Below are positions 1 to 7,493 of a DNA stretch of 64,000 bases, piece by piece. Position 1 is the stretch's first letter. Every line of letters begins with the position of its first letter. The notes below the pieces were generated by a model, which was not told the origin of the DNA, did no database searches, and worked only from the letters and a program-made list of their open reading frames with translations. The position numbers and the translations under genes were made by a program. This stretch comes from UBA8752 sp002172485 (GTDB lineage: Bacteria; Bacteroidota; Bacteroidia; Flavobacteriales_D; Sanyastnellaceae): NCBI GenBank assembly GCA_042089915.1, contig JBELJZ010000011.1, forward strand, positions 1 to 64,000. Reading direction: 5' to 3'.

Positions 1-382
1 TGGCCTTGCTGTGTTGGACCACAATGCGGTCGAGTAGCGCGTCCGTTTCCCAACCCTGGCCATCGGGATTGCTCAAATGAGCGTAGTAGAAATCGCCCTG
101 CGGACCCGCCACCACGCAAGGGTCGCCAAAGACGCCATCCTTGGCTTCTAAACGGTCCCGCGACCAGGTCTGCCCAGCGTCCTCACTGACGTAGACGTAG
201 TCGAGAACGGCGCCAGCCACCACCCGGTCGGGGTTTGTGGGGTCAATGGCGATGGACGGCTCACAAGGCGCATAGCCCAGCGGCTCCTGGCCCGCCACAT
301 GGATCTGCACGTTGGTCGGCCTTTTGGTCTGGGCCATGACGAGGAGCGGCAGAGAAATCAAGGTCAACAGGAGAAGGCGCAT
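1..382 (-). CDS. Secreted BNR/Asp-box repeat protein (sialidase-like fold), 3' end outside window
   Basis: Partial gene: 127 residues from an ATG at 382, running off the left edge. Residues 1-17 form a signal peptide ending in VMAQ. Residues 66-73 read SEDAGQTW, a classic Asp-box (BNR) motif of beta-propeller sialidase-like and exo-glycosidase-like proteins, and SIAIDPTNPDRVVAG fits the blade that normally precedes it. It starts 3 nt after the Fur-family stop codon, so it is probably the last gene of the purK-to-fur run. Enzymatic activity cannot be judged because the catalytic region is not visible; many Bacteroidota proteins with this fold are non-enzymatic surface or secreted proteins. Confidence 0.7.
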   Translation of the reverse strand, partial: MRLLLLTLISLPLLVMAQTKRPTNVQIHVAGQEPLGYAPCEPSIAIDPTNPDRVVAGAVLDYVYVSEDAGQTWSRDRLEAKDGVFGDPCVVAGPQGDFYYAHLSNPDGQGWETDALLDRIVVQHSKA

Positions 383-385
383 GGG

Positions 386-826
386 TCAGTTCTTTTTACG
401 GGCGTAAATGTGAAGGGCATGGTGGAGAATCTCGATGCCAAAGTGGTCCTCCAGAGTCGCCTTGATCTGCTGAATCCGAGGGTCGCAGAATTCCAGTACC
501 TCCCCACTGTCAAGGATGATGTGATCGTGTTGCCGGGCCGGGTATCCGGGCTCGTATTGGCTCTGTTCTCCAAACCGGTGCTTGCGGACGAGGCCAGCTT
601 CCAGAAAAAGCTCGATGGTGTTGTACAACGTCGCCCGGCTGACCTTGGCGCCGCGCTGCTTCATCCGCTCGAGCAAGGTGTCCACGTCGAAGTGTCCGCC
701 GGCCGTGTAAATCTCCTCGAGCACCGCAAAGCGCTCCGGCGTCTTGCGGTGTCCGCCCTCGGCAAGGAACACTTCGAGGCGCTCCCGCACCTCTTCCAGT
801 AGGACCGACGTAGCGGGCTCAGCCAT
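386..826 (-). CDS. fur: Fur/PerR-family metal- or peroxide-responsive repressor
   Basis: 146 residues from the ATG at 826. The N-terminal winged helix (about residues 1-85) contains the Fur-family signature KVSRATLYNTIELFLEAGLV, followed by the dimerisation domain with the metal-site motif QHDHIIL (roughly residues 98-104). The usual two CxxC structural-zinc pairs are missing: the position after HDHIIL reads DSGEVLEFC rather than CxxCG, and only one Cys is present there. The start overlaps the hemB stop by 8 nt, so it is translationally linked to heme synthesis. It could be Fur, PerR or Irr-like; the hemB linkage fits iron, heme or peroxide control but does not decide between them. Confidence 0.85.
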   Translation of the reverse strand: MAEPATSVLLEEVRERLEVFLAEGGHRKTPERFAVLEEIYTAGGHFDVDTLLERMKQRGAKVSRATLYNTIELFLEAGLVRKHRFGEQSQYEPGYPARQHDHIILDSGEVLEFCDPRIQQIKATLEDHFGIEILHHALHIYARKKN

Positions 827-1823
827 GTTGGGCCTTGAACCACGCCGCGTAGTCCGGCGCGAAATAGGTGAGGATGATGTCTGCTCCAGCTCGGCGGATG
901 GCTCCGAGCACTTCGAGCATGCCCGCCTCGGCGTCGAGAATGCCGGCCGCTGCACCTGCTTTGACGAGGGCGTACTCGCCACTCACGTTGTAGGCCGCCA
1001 CAGGCAGTGCCGTGTGCTCCTTGACCGCGCGGATGACATCGAGGTAAGCCAAAGCCGGCTTGACCATCACGATGTCGGCGCCTTCCATTTCATCGAGTTC
1101 CAATTCCCGCAACGCCTCCGCCACATTGGCCGTATCCATCTGGTAGGTCTTCTTTTCGCCAGACTTGGGGGCGCTGTCGAGCGCATCCCGGAACGGGCCA
1201 TAAAACGCACTGGCGTATTTGGCCGTGTAGGCGAGGATGCCAGTCTCTTGGTGCCCATGCTCATCGAGCGCCTCCCGAATCACACCAATGCGGCCGTCCA
1301 TCATATCGCTCGGCCCAATCCAGTCAAATCCAGCCTGGGCCTGCGCCACGGACATTCGGGCGAGGATGGGCAAGGTGGCCTCATTGTCGATGCGGCCATC
1401 ATCCGTCACCACCCCGTCGTGGCCATCGGAGCTGTAGGGATCCATCGCCACATCGCTCATCAGACTGCACTCGGGAAAGCGCTCCTTCACATTGCGGGCG
1501 ATGCGCAGGTAAAAATTGTCATCGGCCCAGCTGTGGCTGGCCGTCTTGTCCTTCAGGTGCTCTTCCACTGCGGGGAAGAGACAGAAATTACGGATGCCCA
1601 GGTTCCAGGAGCGTTCGATCTCGGCGAGCAACTTGTCTTCGCTGAGCCGCGCCATGCCGGGCAACTTGCCAATGGGGTCCACGATGCCCTCACCATCCAC
1701 GCAGAACAACGGGTAGATGAGCTGTTCCGGATGAAGCCGACTCTCACGGGCTAGGCCGCGGATGGCCGCGTTGCGGCGGTTCCGGCGCGGACGCGACGGC
1801 TGAAATGGGAGCGTGTTGTCCAT
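819..1823 (-). CDS. hemB: Delta-aminolevulinic acid dehydratase (porphobilinogen synthase)
   Basis: 334 residues. Condenses two 5-aminolevulinate molecules to porphobilinogen in tetrapyrrole synthesis, in the cytoplasm. The two Schiff-base lysines are visible: AKYASAFYGPF (Lys about 202) and VMVKPALAYLD (Lys about 255). The metal segment reads DVAMDPYSSDGHDG, with Asp where zinc-type enzymes have Cys, indicating the magnesium/non-zinc type. The start is taken as the ATG at 1823, which overlaps the upstream lipoprotein stop as TGATG; a GTG one codon earlier is possible. Downstream it overlaps the Fur-family gene by 8 nt. Confidence 0.97.
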   Translation of the reverse strand: MDNTLPFQPSRPRRNRRNAAIRGLARESRLHPEQLIYPLFCVDGEGIVDPIGKLPGMARLSEDKLLAEIERSWNLGIRNFCLFPAVEEHLKDKTASHSWADDNFYLRIARNVKERFPECSLMSDVAMDPYSSDGHDGVVTDDGRIDNEATLPILARMSVAQAQAGFDWIGPSDMMDGRIGVIREALDEHGHQETGILAYTAKYASAFYGPFRDALDSAPKSGEKKTYQMDTANVAEALRELELDEMEGADIVMVKPALAYLDVIRAVKEHTALPVAAYNVSGEYALVKAGAAAGILDAEAGMLEVLGAIRRAGADIILTYFAPDYAAWFKAQHG

Positions 1824-2329
1824 CACTCGGTGGCGCGGTCGAAATCGGCGCGCAAGCTGTCCAACGCCGACATCAAGGCCTGCTGGATTTCAAGGATCTC
1901 CTCGTCGCTCAGGCCTTCAGGCAGGGTGGGGCCATGGTCGTGGCTGTGATCGTGACCGGCATGGTCGCCGTGGTCATGTCCGTGATCCCCATGGTCGTGG
2001 CCTTCGTGCCCGTGATCGTGGTTGCAGGCTTGACCCGGAATCTCCACGACGGTCTCGGACCAGTCGTGGAAGCGGACATCGATGCGGTCCAGCTTGCCCT
2101 CGAGCTTGGCCAACTCCGAGGCGAGCAGGGTGTCACCCACCACCATGGCGGAGTCTATTTGGCCTTCGAGCGGCTCCATGGCCTCGAGAATGGCGTCGTG
2201 CAGTTCGCTGCTGATGCGGGTCAATTGCTCGTGAATGGCCTTCGCCTCCTTCATGGAGGCACTCTCTTGGGGACCTCCGCAGGACGCCAACAGCGCCACG
2301 GCACACAGTCCTAGAATGCTTTGCTTCAT
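1823..2329 (-). CDS. Histidine-rich lipoprotein, probable metal binding
   Basis: 168 residues. The ATG at 2329 gives a clean lipoprotein signal MKQSILGLCAVALLASC with lipid-modified Cys17. Residues 28-98 are helical and acidic. Residues 104-132 hold 13 histidines alternating with Asp and Gly (HDHGHEGHDHGDH type), with Cys102 just before; the C-terminal 30 residues are again helical. Such His/Asp loops bind zinc, nickel, copper or cobalt in transporters and chaperones. It sits between yidD and hemB-fur and overlaps hemB by TGATG. A TAATTTCA element ends 5 nt before the ATG. Function unknown; a periplasmic metal buffer is an inference. Confidence 0.8.
   Translation of the reverse strand: MKQSILGLCAVALLASCGGPQESASMKEAKAIHEQLTRISSELHDAILEAMEPLEGQIDSAMVVGDTLLASELAKLEGKLDRIDVRFHDWSETVVEIPGQACNHDHGHEGHDHGDHGHDHGDHAGHDHSHDHGPTLPEGLSDEEILEIQQALMSALDSLRADFDRATE
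1934..2020 (-). repeat. Degenerate tandem repeat encoding the His/Asp/Gly metal-binding tract
   Basis: Reiterated CAC/CAT-GAC/GAT-CAC-GGC codons, visible on the plus strand as repeated gtcgtg, gtcatg and gtgatc words, encode 13 histidines in 29 residues of the lipoprotein. The reading frame stays open, and copy number could vary between strains by slippage. Confidence 0.7.
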
Positions 2330-2334
2330 GCGCG

Positions 2335-2342
2335 TGAAATTA
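2335..2342 (-). promoter_or_regulatory. -7-like element TAATTTCA of the His-rich lipoprotein
   Basis: Starts with the yidD TAA stop and ends 5 nt before the ATG at 2329. Confidence 0.35.
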
Positions 2343-2612
2343 GGCCGCATCCTTCGGCCTGCCGCCTGCTTCACCCTTCTTGGGTCGAAGAGGCACTGGA
2401 TCCTTGCCAGAAGTGCCCCACGGATGGCATTTGGCGATGCGCTTCACCCCCATCCAACCGCCGCGAATCGGACCCCATTCACGCAGCGCCTCAATCATGT
2501 AGGCAGAACACGTCGGTTGGTGACGGCAATTGCTTCCAAGCCACGGAGAGATCAGGATTTGATAGCCCCTGACGAAAACGATCAGAAAGGCGGAAATGAC
2601 GCGCCCGATCAT
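2340..2612 (-). CDS. yidD: Membrane protein insertion efficiency factor YidD
   Basis: 90 residues, the normal size for the YidD (DUF37) family, which assists YidC-mediated insertion of inner-membrane proteins. An N-terminal amphipathic/hydrophobic helix (residues 3-25) precedes the diagnostic core SPWLGSNCRHQPTCSAYM and then RGGWMGVKRIAKCHPWG, with the three family cysteines. It overlaps the folA stop by 4 nt (start 2612, folA ends 2609). The usual neighbours of yidD (rpmH, rnpA, yidC) are not here; rpmH lies 25 kb away. Confidence 0.95.
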   Translation of the reverse strand: MIGRVISAFLIVFVRGYQILISPWLGSNCRHQPTCSAYMIEALREWGPIRGGWMGVKRIAKCHPWGTSGKDPVPLRPKKGEAGGRPKDAA

Positions 2613-3133
2613 GCGCCTTCGGCCACGGGCAGGCGGTCGTAGCGCTTCACGGTGAAGGGCGCCTCATTGCGCGCATCGGCGACGTGTCGGAACAACGGCT
2701 GCGCCTTCCAATCCGCTACCGCGAACTCCGGGAAGTGCGCATCGCCCTCATACTCCCGCTCCACGTGGGTGATGTACATCGTGTCGACCACGCCAGCCTC
2801 CATGGCCAAGTGGTAAATCTGGGCACCGCCGATGATGAACGCCTCGTCCTCCCCTGCCTCACGGGCTGCATCCAGCGCGGCATCCAAGGAGGTCAGACAC
2901 GTTGCGCCCTTAGCAGCAAACTCCGCATCGCGCGACAGCACGATGTTGGGGCGACCGGGAAGCGGCCGAAACCGCTCGGGAATGCTCTCCCAATTCTTGC
3001 GGCCCATGATGACATGGTGGCCCTTCGTGGTCGCCTTGAAGAAGGCCATGTCGTCGCGCAACCTCCAGATCAGGTCGTTGTCCTTTCCGATGACACCGTT
3101 GGCCGCCACGGCCACAATGAGGGAGACGCGCAT
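2609..3133 (-). CDS. folA: Dihydrofolate reductase
   Basis: 174 residues. Reduces dihydrofolate to tetrahydrofolate with NADPH, regenerating the cofactor spent by the thymidylate synthase encoded 16 nt upstream. Family marks: N-terminal SLIVAVAANGVIGKDNDLIW, the substrate-binding acid in RLRDDMAFFK, MGRKNWESIP, and IIGGAQIY near residues 99-106. Starts at the ATG at 3133; GATTTTCG lies 4 nt before it. Length is typical of chromosomal enzymes. Confidence 0.97.
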   Translation of the reverse strand: MRVSLIVAVAANGVIGKDNDLIWRLRDDMAFFKATTKGHHVIMGRKNWESIPERFRPLPGRPNIVLSRDAEFAAKGATCLTSLDAALDAAREAGEDEAFIIGGAQIYHLAMEAGVVDTMYITHVEREYEGDAHFPEFAVADWKAQPLFRHVADARNEAPFTVKRYDRLPVAEGA

Positions 3134-3149
3134 GGTGCGAAAATCGGGG

Positions 3150-3944
3150 TCAGACGCTGACGGCCGCCTTGATGTGCGGATGGGGGTCGTAATTCAGGAG
3201 CTCGAAGTCCTCGAAGCGGAAGGCGAAGAGGTCCTTGACATCCGGATTGATCCGCAACGTTGGTAGATCGCGGGTGTCGCGGGTCAACTGCTCCCGCGCC
3301 TGATCGACGTGATTCAGATACAAGTGAACGTCCCCGAAAGTGTGCACGAAGTCGCCGGGTTCGAGGTCGCAGACCTGCGCAATCATCATCGTCAGCAGGG
3401 CGTAGGATGCGATGTTGAACGGCACGCCAAGGAAGGTGTCCGCGGAGCGTTGGTAAAGTTGGCAACTGAGGCGGCCATCCTGCACGTGAAACTGGAACAG
3501 GCAGTGGCACGGCGGCAACGCCATCTCCTCAATGAAAGAGGGGTTCCAAGCGCTCACCACATGGCGGCGGCTGTGCGGGTTGTTTTTGATCCGGTCAATG
3601 AGTTGGACAATCTGGTCGGTGTGACCCCCACTGGGATTGGGCCAAGACCGCCACTGATAGCCGTAGACGGGACCGAGGTCGCCGTTCTCGTCCGCCCATT
3701 CATCCCAAATCCGCACCCCATTTTCCTTGAGGTAGGCAATGTTGGTATCGCCCTGGAGGAACCAGAGGAGTTCGTGGATGATGCTGCGCAGGTGCAGCTT
3801 TTTGGTGGTCAGAACTGGAAACCCTTCGGAGAGATCAAACCGCATCTGGTGACCGAACAGGCCAAGCGTGCCGGTTCCGGTCCGATCCGGACGTTCCTTC
3901 CCCTCATCGAGGAGCTTCTGCAACAGGTCGAGGTACTGGCGCAT
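3150..3944 (-). CDS. thyA: Thymidylate synthase (ThyA type)
   Basis: 264 residues. Methylates dUMP to dTMP using methylene-tetrahydrofolate. The catalytic Cys146 lies in LPPCHCLFQF, exactly at the E. coli number; RRHVVSAWNP and the dUMP-binding QRSADTFLGVPFNIASYALL are intact, and the C terminus HPHIKAAVSV is a slight variant of the usual HPxIKMxxAV. folA follows 16 nt downstream, the common thyA-folA pair. A TACCTTCG element ends 4 nt before the ATG, suggesting its own promoter. Confidence 0.98.
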   Translation of the reverse strand: MRQYLDLLQKLLDEGKERPDRTGTGTLGLFGHQMRFDLSEGFPVLTTKKLHLRSIIHELLWFLQGDTNIAYLKENGVRIWDEWADENGDLGPVYGYQWRSWPNPSGGHTDQIVQLIDRIKNNPHSRRHVVSAWNPSFIEEMALPPCHCLFQFHVQDGRLSCQLYQRSADTFLGVPFNIASYALLTMMIAQVCDLEPGDFVHTFGDVHLYLNHVDQAREQLTRDTRDLPTLRINPDVKDLFAFRFEDFELLNYDPHPHIKAAVSV

Positions 3945-3948
3945 GTCC

Positions 3949-3956
3949 CGAAGGTA
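3949..3956 (-). promoter_or_regulatory. -7-like element TACCTTCG of thyA
   Basis: 4 nt (GGAC) before the thyA ATG; one mismatch to TAnnTTTG. Confidence 0.4.
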
Positions 3957-3979
3957 GCAGGTGCGCCGGGCCGTTCAGC

Positions 3980-5137
3980 TCAATGTGCGTGGACTGTGGA
4001 AATGTGGTCGCGCAAGTCCTTTACGCGCTGCTCAGCCGCATCGGCGGTTTCGGCGAGCAACGTGACATGGCCCATTTTCCGGCCGGGGCGCACCATGGCC
4101 TTGCCGTAGATGTGCGGGTGCAGGCCGGGCTCGGCCAACGCCGTCCCGAAGCCGGGGTAGACCGGATCGCCATCGGCATCCGGGGCGCCAATCAGGTTGA
4201 GCATGGCCGCCGCCGTCCACTGGGACGTATCGCCGAGGGGCAGACCGAGGATGGCCCGAAGGTGCTGCTCGAATTGGGACGTGCCACACGCCTCGATGGT
4301 GTGGTGGCCCGAATTGTGGGCGCGGGGGGCAACCTCGTTGACCAGGATGCGCCCCGCCTTGTCGAGGAACAGCTCGATGGCGAGCAGGCCCACAAAGTCC
4401 ATGGCCTCCACCACGGACAGGGCCACGCGGCGGGCTTCATCGGCCACGGCCTCGGAGATGCGCGCAGGGGCTACGAGGTAGTCGACCAGGTTGAGCTCGT
4501 TGAACACCGATTCGACCACCGGATAAGTCTTGACCTCACCCGTCGTGGAGCGGGCGACAATCACGCTCAGCTCCTTGTCGATGTCGACAGCATCCTCCAA
4601 CACGCAGGGCGCATCAAAGGCGTCGGCCGCATCGGCTTCCTTGCGAATGACCTGCACGCCGCGCCCATCGTAACCGCCAGTGCGCAGCTTCTGCACCACG
4701 GGCAGTCCGCGCGACAGGACTTCAGCCCGGCCGTCTTCGACCAGCGCGAAGTCGGACGTCGGGATGCCGTGGCTGGCGTAGAACTCCTTTTGCGTGCCCT
4801 TGTCGCGGATGAGCGCGAGGTGGGACGGATCGGGCAACACCTGCACCCCCATCGCTTTGAGGGCGGTCAGGCCTTCGATGCTGACGTTCTCAATCTCCAC
4901 CGTCACCACATCGAGGGTGCGGCCCCAAGCGATGACCGCTTCGGCGTCGTTGAGGTCGCCTTGGGTGAATTGGTGGGCAATCCGGGCGCACGGGCACTGC
5001 GGATCGGGATCGAGGATGTGGATGCGGTAATCGAGGTCGAGCGCCGCCTGGATGGTCATGCGGCCGAGCTGGCCGCCGCCGAGGAATCCGATGCGCAGGT
5101 CCGCGCCGTTGCGGAAAGTTGCCGAGTCGCCTTGCAT
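3980..5137 (-). CDS. purK: N5-carboxyaminoimidazole ribonucleotide synthase (PurK)
   Basis: 385 residues. ATP-dependent carboxylation of aminoimidazole ribonucleotide in purine synthesis; ATP-grasp fold. The pre-ATP-grasp start RIGFLGGGQLGRM is at about residues 15-27, TVEIENV follows, the central domain has LRTGGYDGRGVQVI, and the active-site loop reads LFLDKAGRILVNEVAPRAHNSGHHT. Start is the ATG at 5137, because TATCTTCG ends 5 nt before it; an in-frame GTG at 5143 would overlap that element. purE is not in the window. Divergent from the barrel gene at 5169. Confidence 0.96.
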   Translation of the reverse strand: MQGDSATFRNGADLRIGFLGGGQLGRMTIQAALDLDYRIHILDPDPQCPCARIAHQFTQGDLNDAEAVIAWGRTLDVVTVEIENVSIEGLTALKAMGVQVLPDPSHLALIRDKGTQKEFYASHGIPTSDFALVEDGRAEVLSRGLPVVQKLRTGGYDGRGVQVIRKEADAADAFDAPCVLEDAVDIDKELSVIVARSTTGEVKTYPVVESVFNELNLVDYLVAPARISEAVADEARRVALSVVEAMDFVGLLAIELFLDKAGRILVNEVAPRAHNSGHHTIEACGTSQFEQHLRAILGLPLGDTSQWTAAAMLNLIGAPDADGDPVYPGFGTALAEPGLHPHIYGKAMVRPGRKMGHVTLLAETADAAEQRVKDLRDHISTVHAH

Positions 5138-5142
5138 GGCCA

Positions 5143-5150
5143 CGAAGATA
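5143..5150 (-). promoter_or_regulatory. -7-like element TATCTTCG of purK
   Basis: Near match to the Bacteroidota -7 consensus TAnnTTTG, ending 5 nt before the purK ATG. Back to back with a plus-strand element at 5157-5164, so the 31 bp between purK and the barrel gene act as a divergent promoter. Confidence 0.5.
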
Positions 5151-5156
5151 CCGGGC

Positions 5157-5164
5157 TATTTTCG
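5157..5164 (+). promoter_or_regulatory. -7-like element TATTTTCG of the barrel gene at 5169
   Basis: One mismatch to TAnnTTTG; exactly 4 nt separate it from the ATG, predicting a leaderless or nearly leaderless message. Confidence 0.5.
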
Positions 5165-5168
5165 GAGC

Positions 5169-5750
5169 ATGGTGCGTCCCATTCTGCTTCTCATGATCCT
5201 CCTTGCGATCGGCCTGACGACCAGCGCCCAGGGCGATTGGTGGTACGAGCCGGATGCCGAAGGGCTGAACACCGCCGCGGAGGACCGGCGGCCGCTGAGC
5301 GAGCGCAGCTTTCGAGAGCGGCTGACCTTCGGAGGCAACGGCGCATTCCAGCTCGGCACCATCACCCTGATCGGCGGAACACCCCAAGTGGGCTACCGCG
5401 TAACGGACAACATGATGGTCGGCCTCGGCGGCACGTATTACTACAACCGCTGGAAGGACATCGGGTACACCGAGCATTTGTATGGGGGCAGCTTGTGGGC
5501 GCGGCGCAAACTCTTCGCCCGCGTCTTTGCTCATATCGAATCCGAGCACATCAACATCGAAGCATTCGGGCCACTGCTTCCCGAAGCCGGTCGCCGGTGG
5601 GTCGACATGTTGTGGGTCGGCGGCGGGTATTACCAGGGCGTGACCGACCGACTGGGCGCCGGCATCACCATCCTCTATGACATCAACGAGAATTCGCTCA
5701 ACCCCTTCGACAACCCCACCATCCGCGGTGGCGTGTCCTTCGGATTCTGA
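5169..5750 (+). CDS. Small outer-membrane beta-barrel protein
   Basis: 193 residues from the ATG at 5169. Residues 1-20 form a signal peptide with probable cleavage at TTSAQ. The mature part has alternating hydrophobic/polar strands (QLGTITLIGGTPQVGYRV, MMVGLGGTYYYNRW, ADRLGAGITILYDI-like) and ends with the terminal aromatic GGVSFGF typical of Bam-inserted barrels. About eight strands fit the length. No specific family or ligand recognised. mscS starts 21 nt downstream. Confidence 0.7.
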   Translation: MVRPILLLMILLAIGLTTSAQGDWWYEPDAEGLNTAAEDRRPLSERSFRERLTFGGNGAFQLGTITLIGGTPQVGYRVTDNMMVGLGGTYYYNRWKDIGYTEHLYGGSLWARRKLFARVFAHIESEHINIEAFGPLLPEAGRRWVDMLWVGGGYYQGVTDRLGAGITILYDINENSLNPFDNPTIRGGVSFGF

Positions 5751-5771
5751 CAATCTCCCCACATTCGCACC

Positions 5772-6836
5772 ATGGACATTCTCCAGAATACCTTCCTCGG
5801 CAATTCGCTCGAAAGCTGGCTCATGGCGCTCGCTTGGGCCGTCGGGGGCATCATCGTCGCCCGCATCCTGTACAAGGTGGTGGGCAGCCTCGCTCGCCGC
5901 ATCACAGCGAAGACCCGGTCCAACCTCGACGACCTCATCGTCGACAAACTCGAGGAACCGCTGGTGCTGGCCCTCACCATCATCGCCTTGCGCACCGCCT
6001 ACGCCCAGCTGAGTTTCGGCGACGGGGTGGACGACTTTGTGGATGCCGCGATGAAAGTGGCTTACGCACTCAATATCACGTGGGGAATCGCCCGCCTCGT
6101 CGACGCGGTCATCATGAACTACTTCGTGCCCTTCACCCTGCGTAAGGAAAGCACGATGATGGACCAATTCGCCCCCATCCTGCGCAAGGGACTCCGTTCC
6201 ATGATTTGGATTCTCGGCCTCATTCTGGCCCTGAACAATGCGGGCTACGATGTGGGCGCGCTCCTCGCAGGTGTCGGCATCGGCGGCTTGGCCCTCGCCA
6301 TGGCCGCCAAGGATTTCGTGTCCAACATCTTCGGTGGGGTCACCGTCTTTGTCGACAAGCCCTTCCAAGTCGGAGACCGCATTCAGATCGCCGGATACGA
6401 CGGCACCATCGAGGAGATTGGCATCCGTTCCACGCGCCTGCGCACTTTGGCCGGTCGCCTGGTCATCATTCCGAACTTCAAGTTCACCGACAGCTTCGTC
6501 GAGAACGTCACCATCGAGCCCGCGCGAAAGGTGTCGCTCACGCTGGGCTTGACCTATGACACCAGCCCGGAGCGCATCGAAGAGGCCATCGGCATCGTGA
6601 AGGCCATCATCGCCGAGCGTGCAGACACGCTGGAGCAAGACCCCACCATCTGGTTCGACAGCTTTGGCGACTTCTCGCTCAACATCAACATCATTTACTA
6701 CATCAAGAAGGAGGGCCACTGGGCATACAGCCCGAGCGAGGTCAACTTGGAGATTCTGAAGCGGTTCAACGCCGCCGGCCTCGACTTCGCCTTCCCGACC
6801 CAGACGCTTCTCACGCCCGACGTCGCGTCGAGCTGA
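5772..6836 (+). CDS. MscS-family mechanosensitive ion channel
   Basis: 354 residues. Small-conductance channel of the inner membrane that releases solutes on hypo-osmotic shock. Four hydrophobic segments are visible (about residues 15-40, 62-80, 95-120 and 140-165), then the pore-lining helix with the Gly/Ala pattern ALLAGVGIGGLALAMAAKDF and the start of the cytoplasmic vestibule NIFGGVTVFVDKPFQVGDRI. The beta domain has PNFKFTDSFVENV. The gene ends in TGA directly abutting the convergent ruvC stop (TGATCA, zero spacer). Confidence 0.95.
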   Translation: MDILQNTFLGNSLESWLMALAWAVGGIIVARILYKVVGSLARRITAKTRSNLDDLIVDKLEEPLVLALTIIALRTAYAQLSFGDGVDDFVDAAMKVAYALNITWGIARLVDAVIMNYFVPFTLRKESTMMDQFAPILRKGLRSMIWILGLILALNNAGYDVGALLAGVGIGGLALAMAAKDFVSNIFGGVTVFVDKPFQVGDRIQIAGYDGTIEEIGIRSTRLRTLAGRLVIIPNFKFTDSFVENVTIEPARKVSLTLGLTYDTSPERIEEAIGIVKAIIAERADTLEQDPTIWFDSFGDFSLNINIIYYIKKEGHWAYSPSEVNLEILKRFNAAGLDFAFPTQTLLTPDVASS

Positions 6837-7400
6837 TCAGCGGGTGCGGCCGGGATTTTCACGGACGAAGGCCGCCCAGCCGCCGCCCTTGCCGTCAAGG
6901 GTGGGTGTGCCCATCTCATAGAGGTGACAGAGGGCCACGGCGAGGCCGTCCGTCGCGTCGAGGTCGCGCGGCATGTCGGCATCCGGGATCTTCAGTGTGC
7001 GCTGCACCATACCGGCCACTTGCTCTTTGGAGGCCGCACCCGAGCCGGTGATGGCCTGTTTGACCCGGCGCGGTGCGTATTCCGCCACCGGCACTTCTCG
7101 GACCAGCGCGGCGGCCAGCGCCACGCCTTGGGCTCGGCCGAGCTTGAGCATCGACTGCACGTTCTTGCCGAAAAAGGGGGCCTCGACGGCGAAATGGTCC
7201 GGCGCATGGGCTTCGATCAAGCCGGCGCACCGCTCGTGGATGCGCTTGAGCTTGGCCGCCGGGTCCTTGACCTTGGACAGGTGAAGGGCACCCATCTCGA
7301 GGAGCTCGACCCGGTTGCGCGACCACGCCCGGATGACGCCATACCCCATGATGGTCGTTCCGGGGTCGATGCCGAGAATGATGGTGGGCTCGCTGGACAC
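6837..7400 (-). CDS. ruvC: Crossover junction endodeoxyribonuclease RuvC
   Basis: 187 residues from a GTG at 7400. Resolves Holliday junctions with RuvAB. All four catalytic acids of the RNase H-like fold can be placed: Asp12 (LGIDPGTT), Glu73 (AVEAPFFGKN), Asp148 and Asp151 (LDATDGLAVALCHL). Longer in-frame extensions to 8204 cross the facing membrane-protein gene and are not credible. Its stop abuts that of mscS with no spacer. Confidence 0.97.
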   Translation of the reverse strand: MSSEPTIILGIDPGTTIMGYGVIRAWSRNRVELLEMGALHLSKVKDPAAKLKRIHERCAGLIEAHAPDHFAVEAPFFGKNVQSMLKLGRAQGVALAAALVREVPVAEYAPRRVKQAITGSGAASKEQVAGMVQRTLKIPDADMPRDLDATDGLAVALCHLYEMGTPTLDGKGGGWAAFVRENPGRTR

Positions 7401-7493
7401 AGTTGCAAAATGCGGGAGAACGGGCGCGAATTCGCAGTCCGGGGTATGAAAATGTCCCCCTTCTTTTCCGGACTGTCCGCCTACATTGAACCC

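Noticed and set aside
4890..6719. Open frame of 609 codons on the minus strand across purK, the barrel gene and mscS
   Set aside because: It crosses three well-supported genes, and its His/Asp/Val-rich product has no family features.
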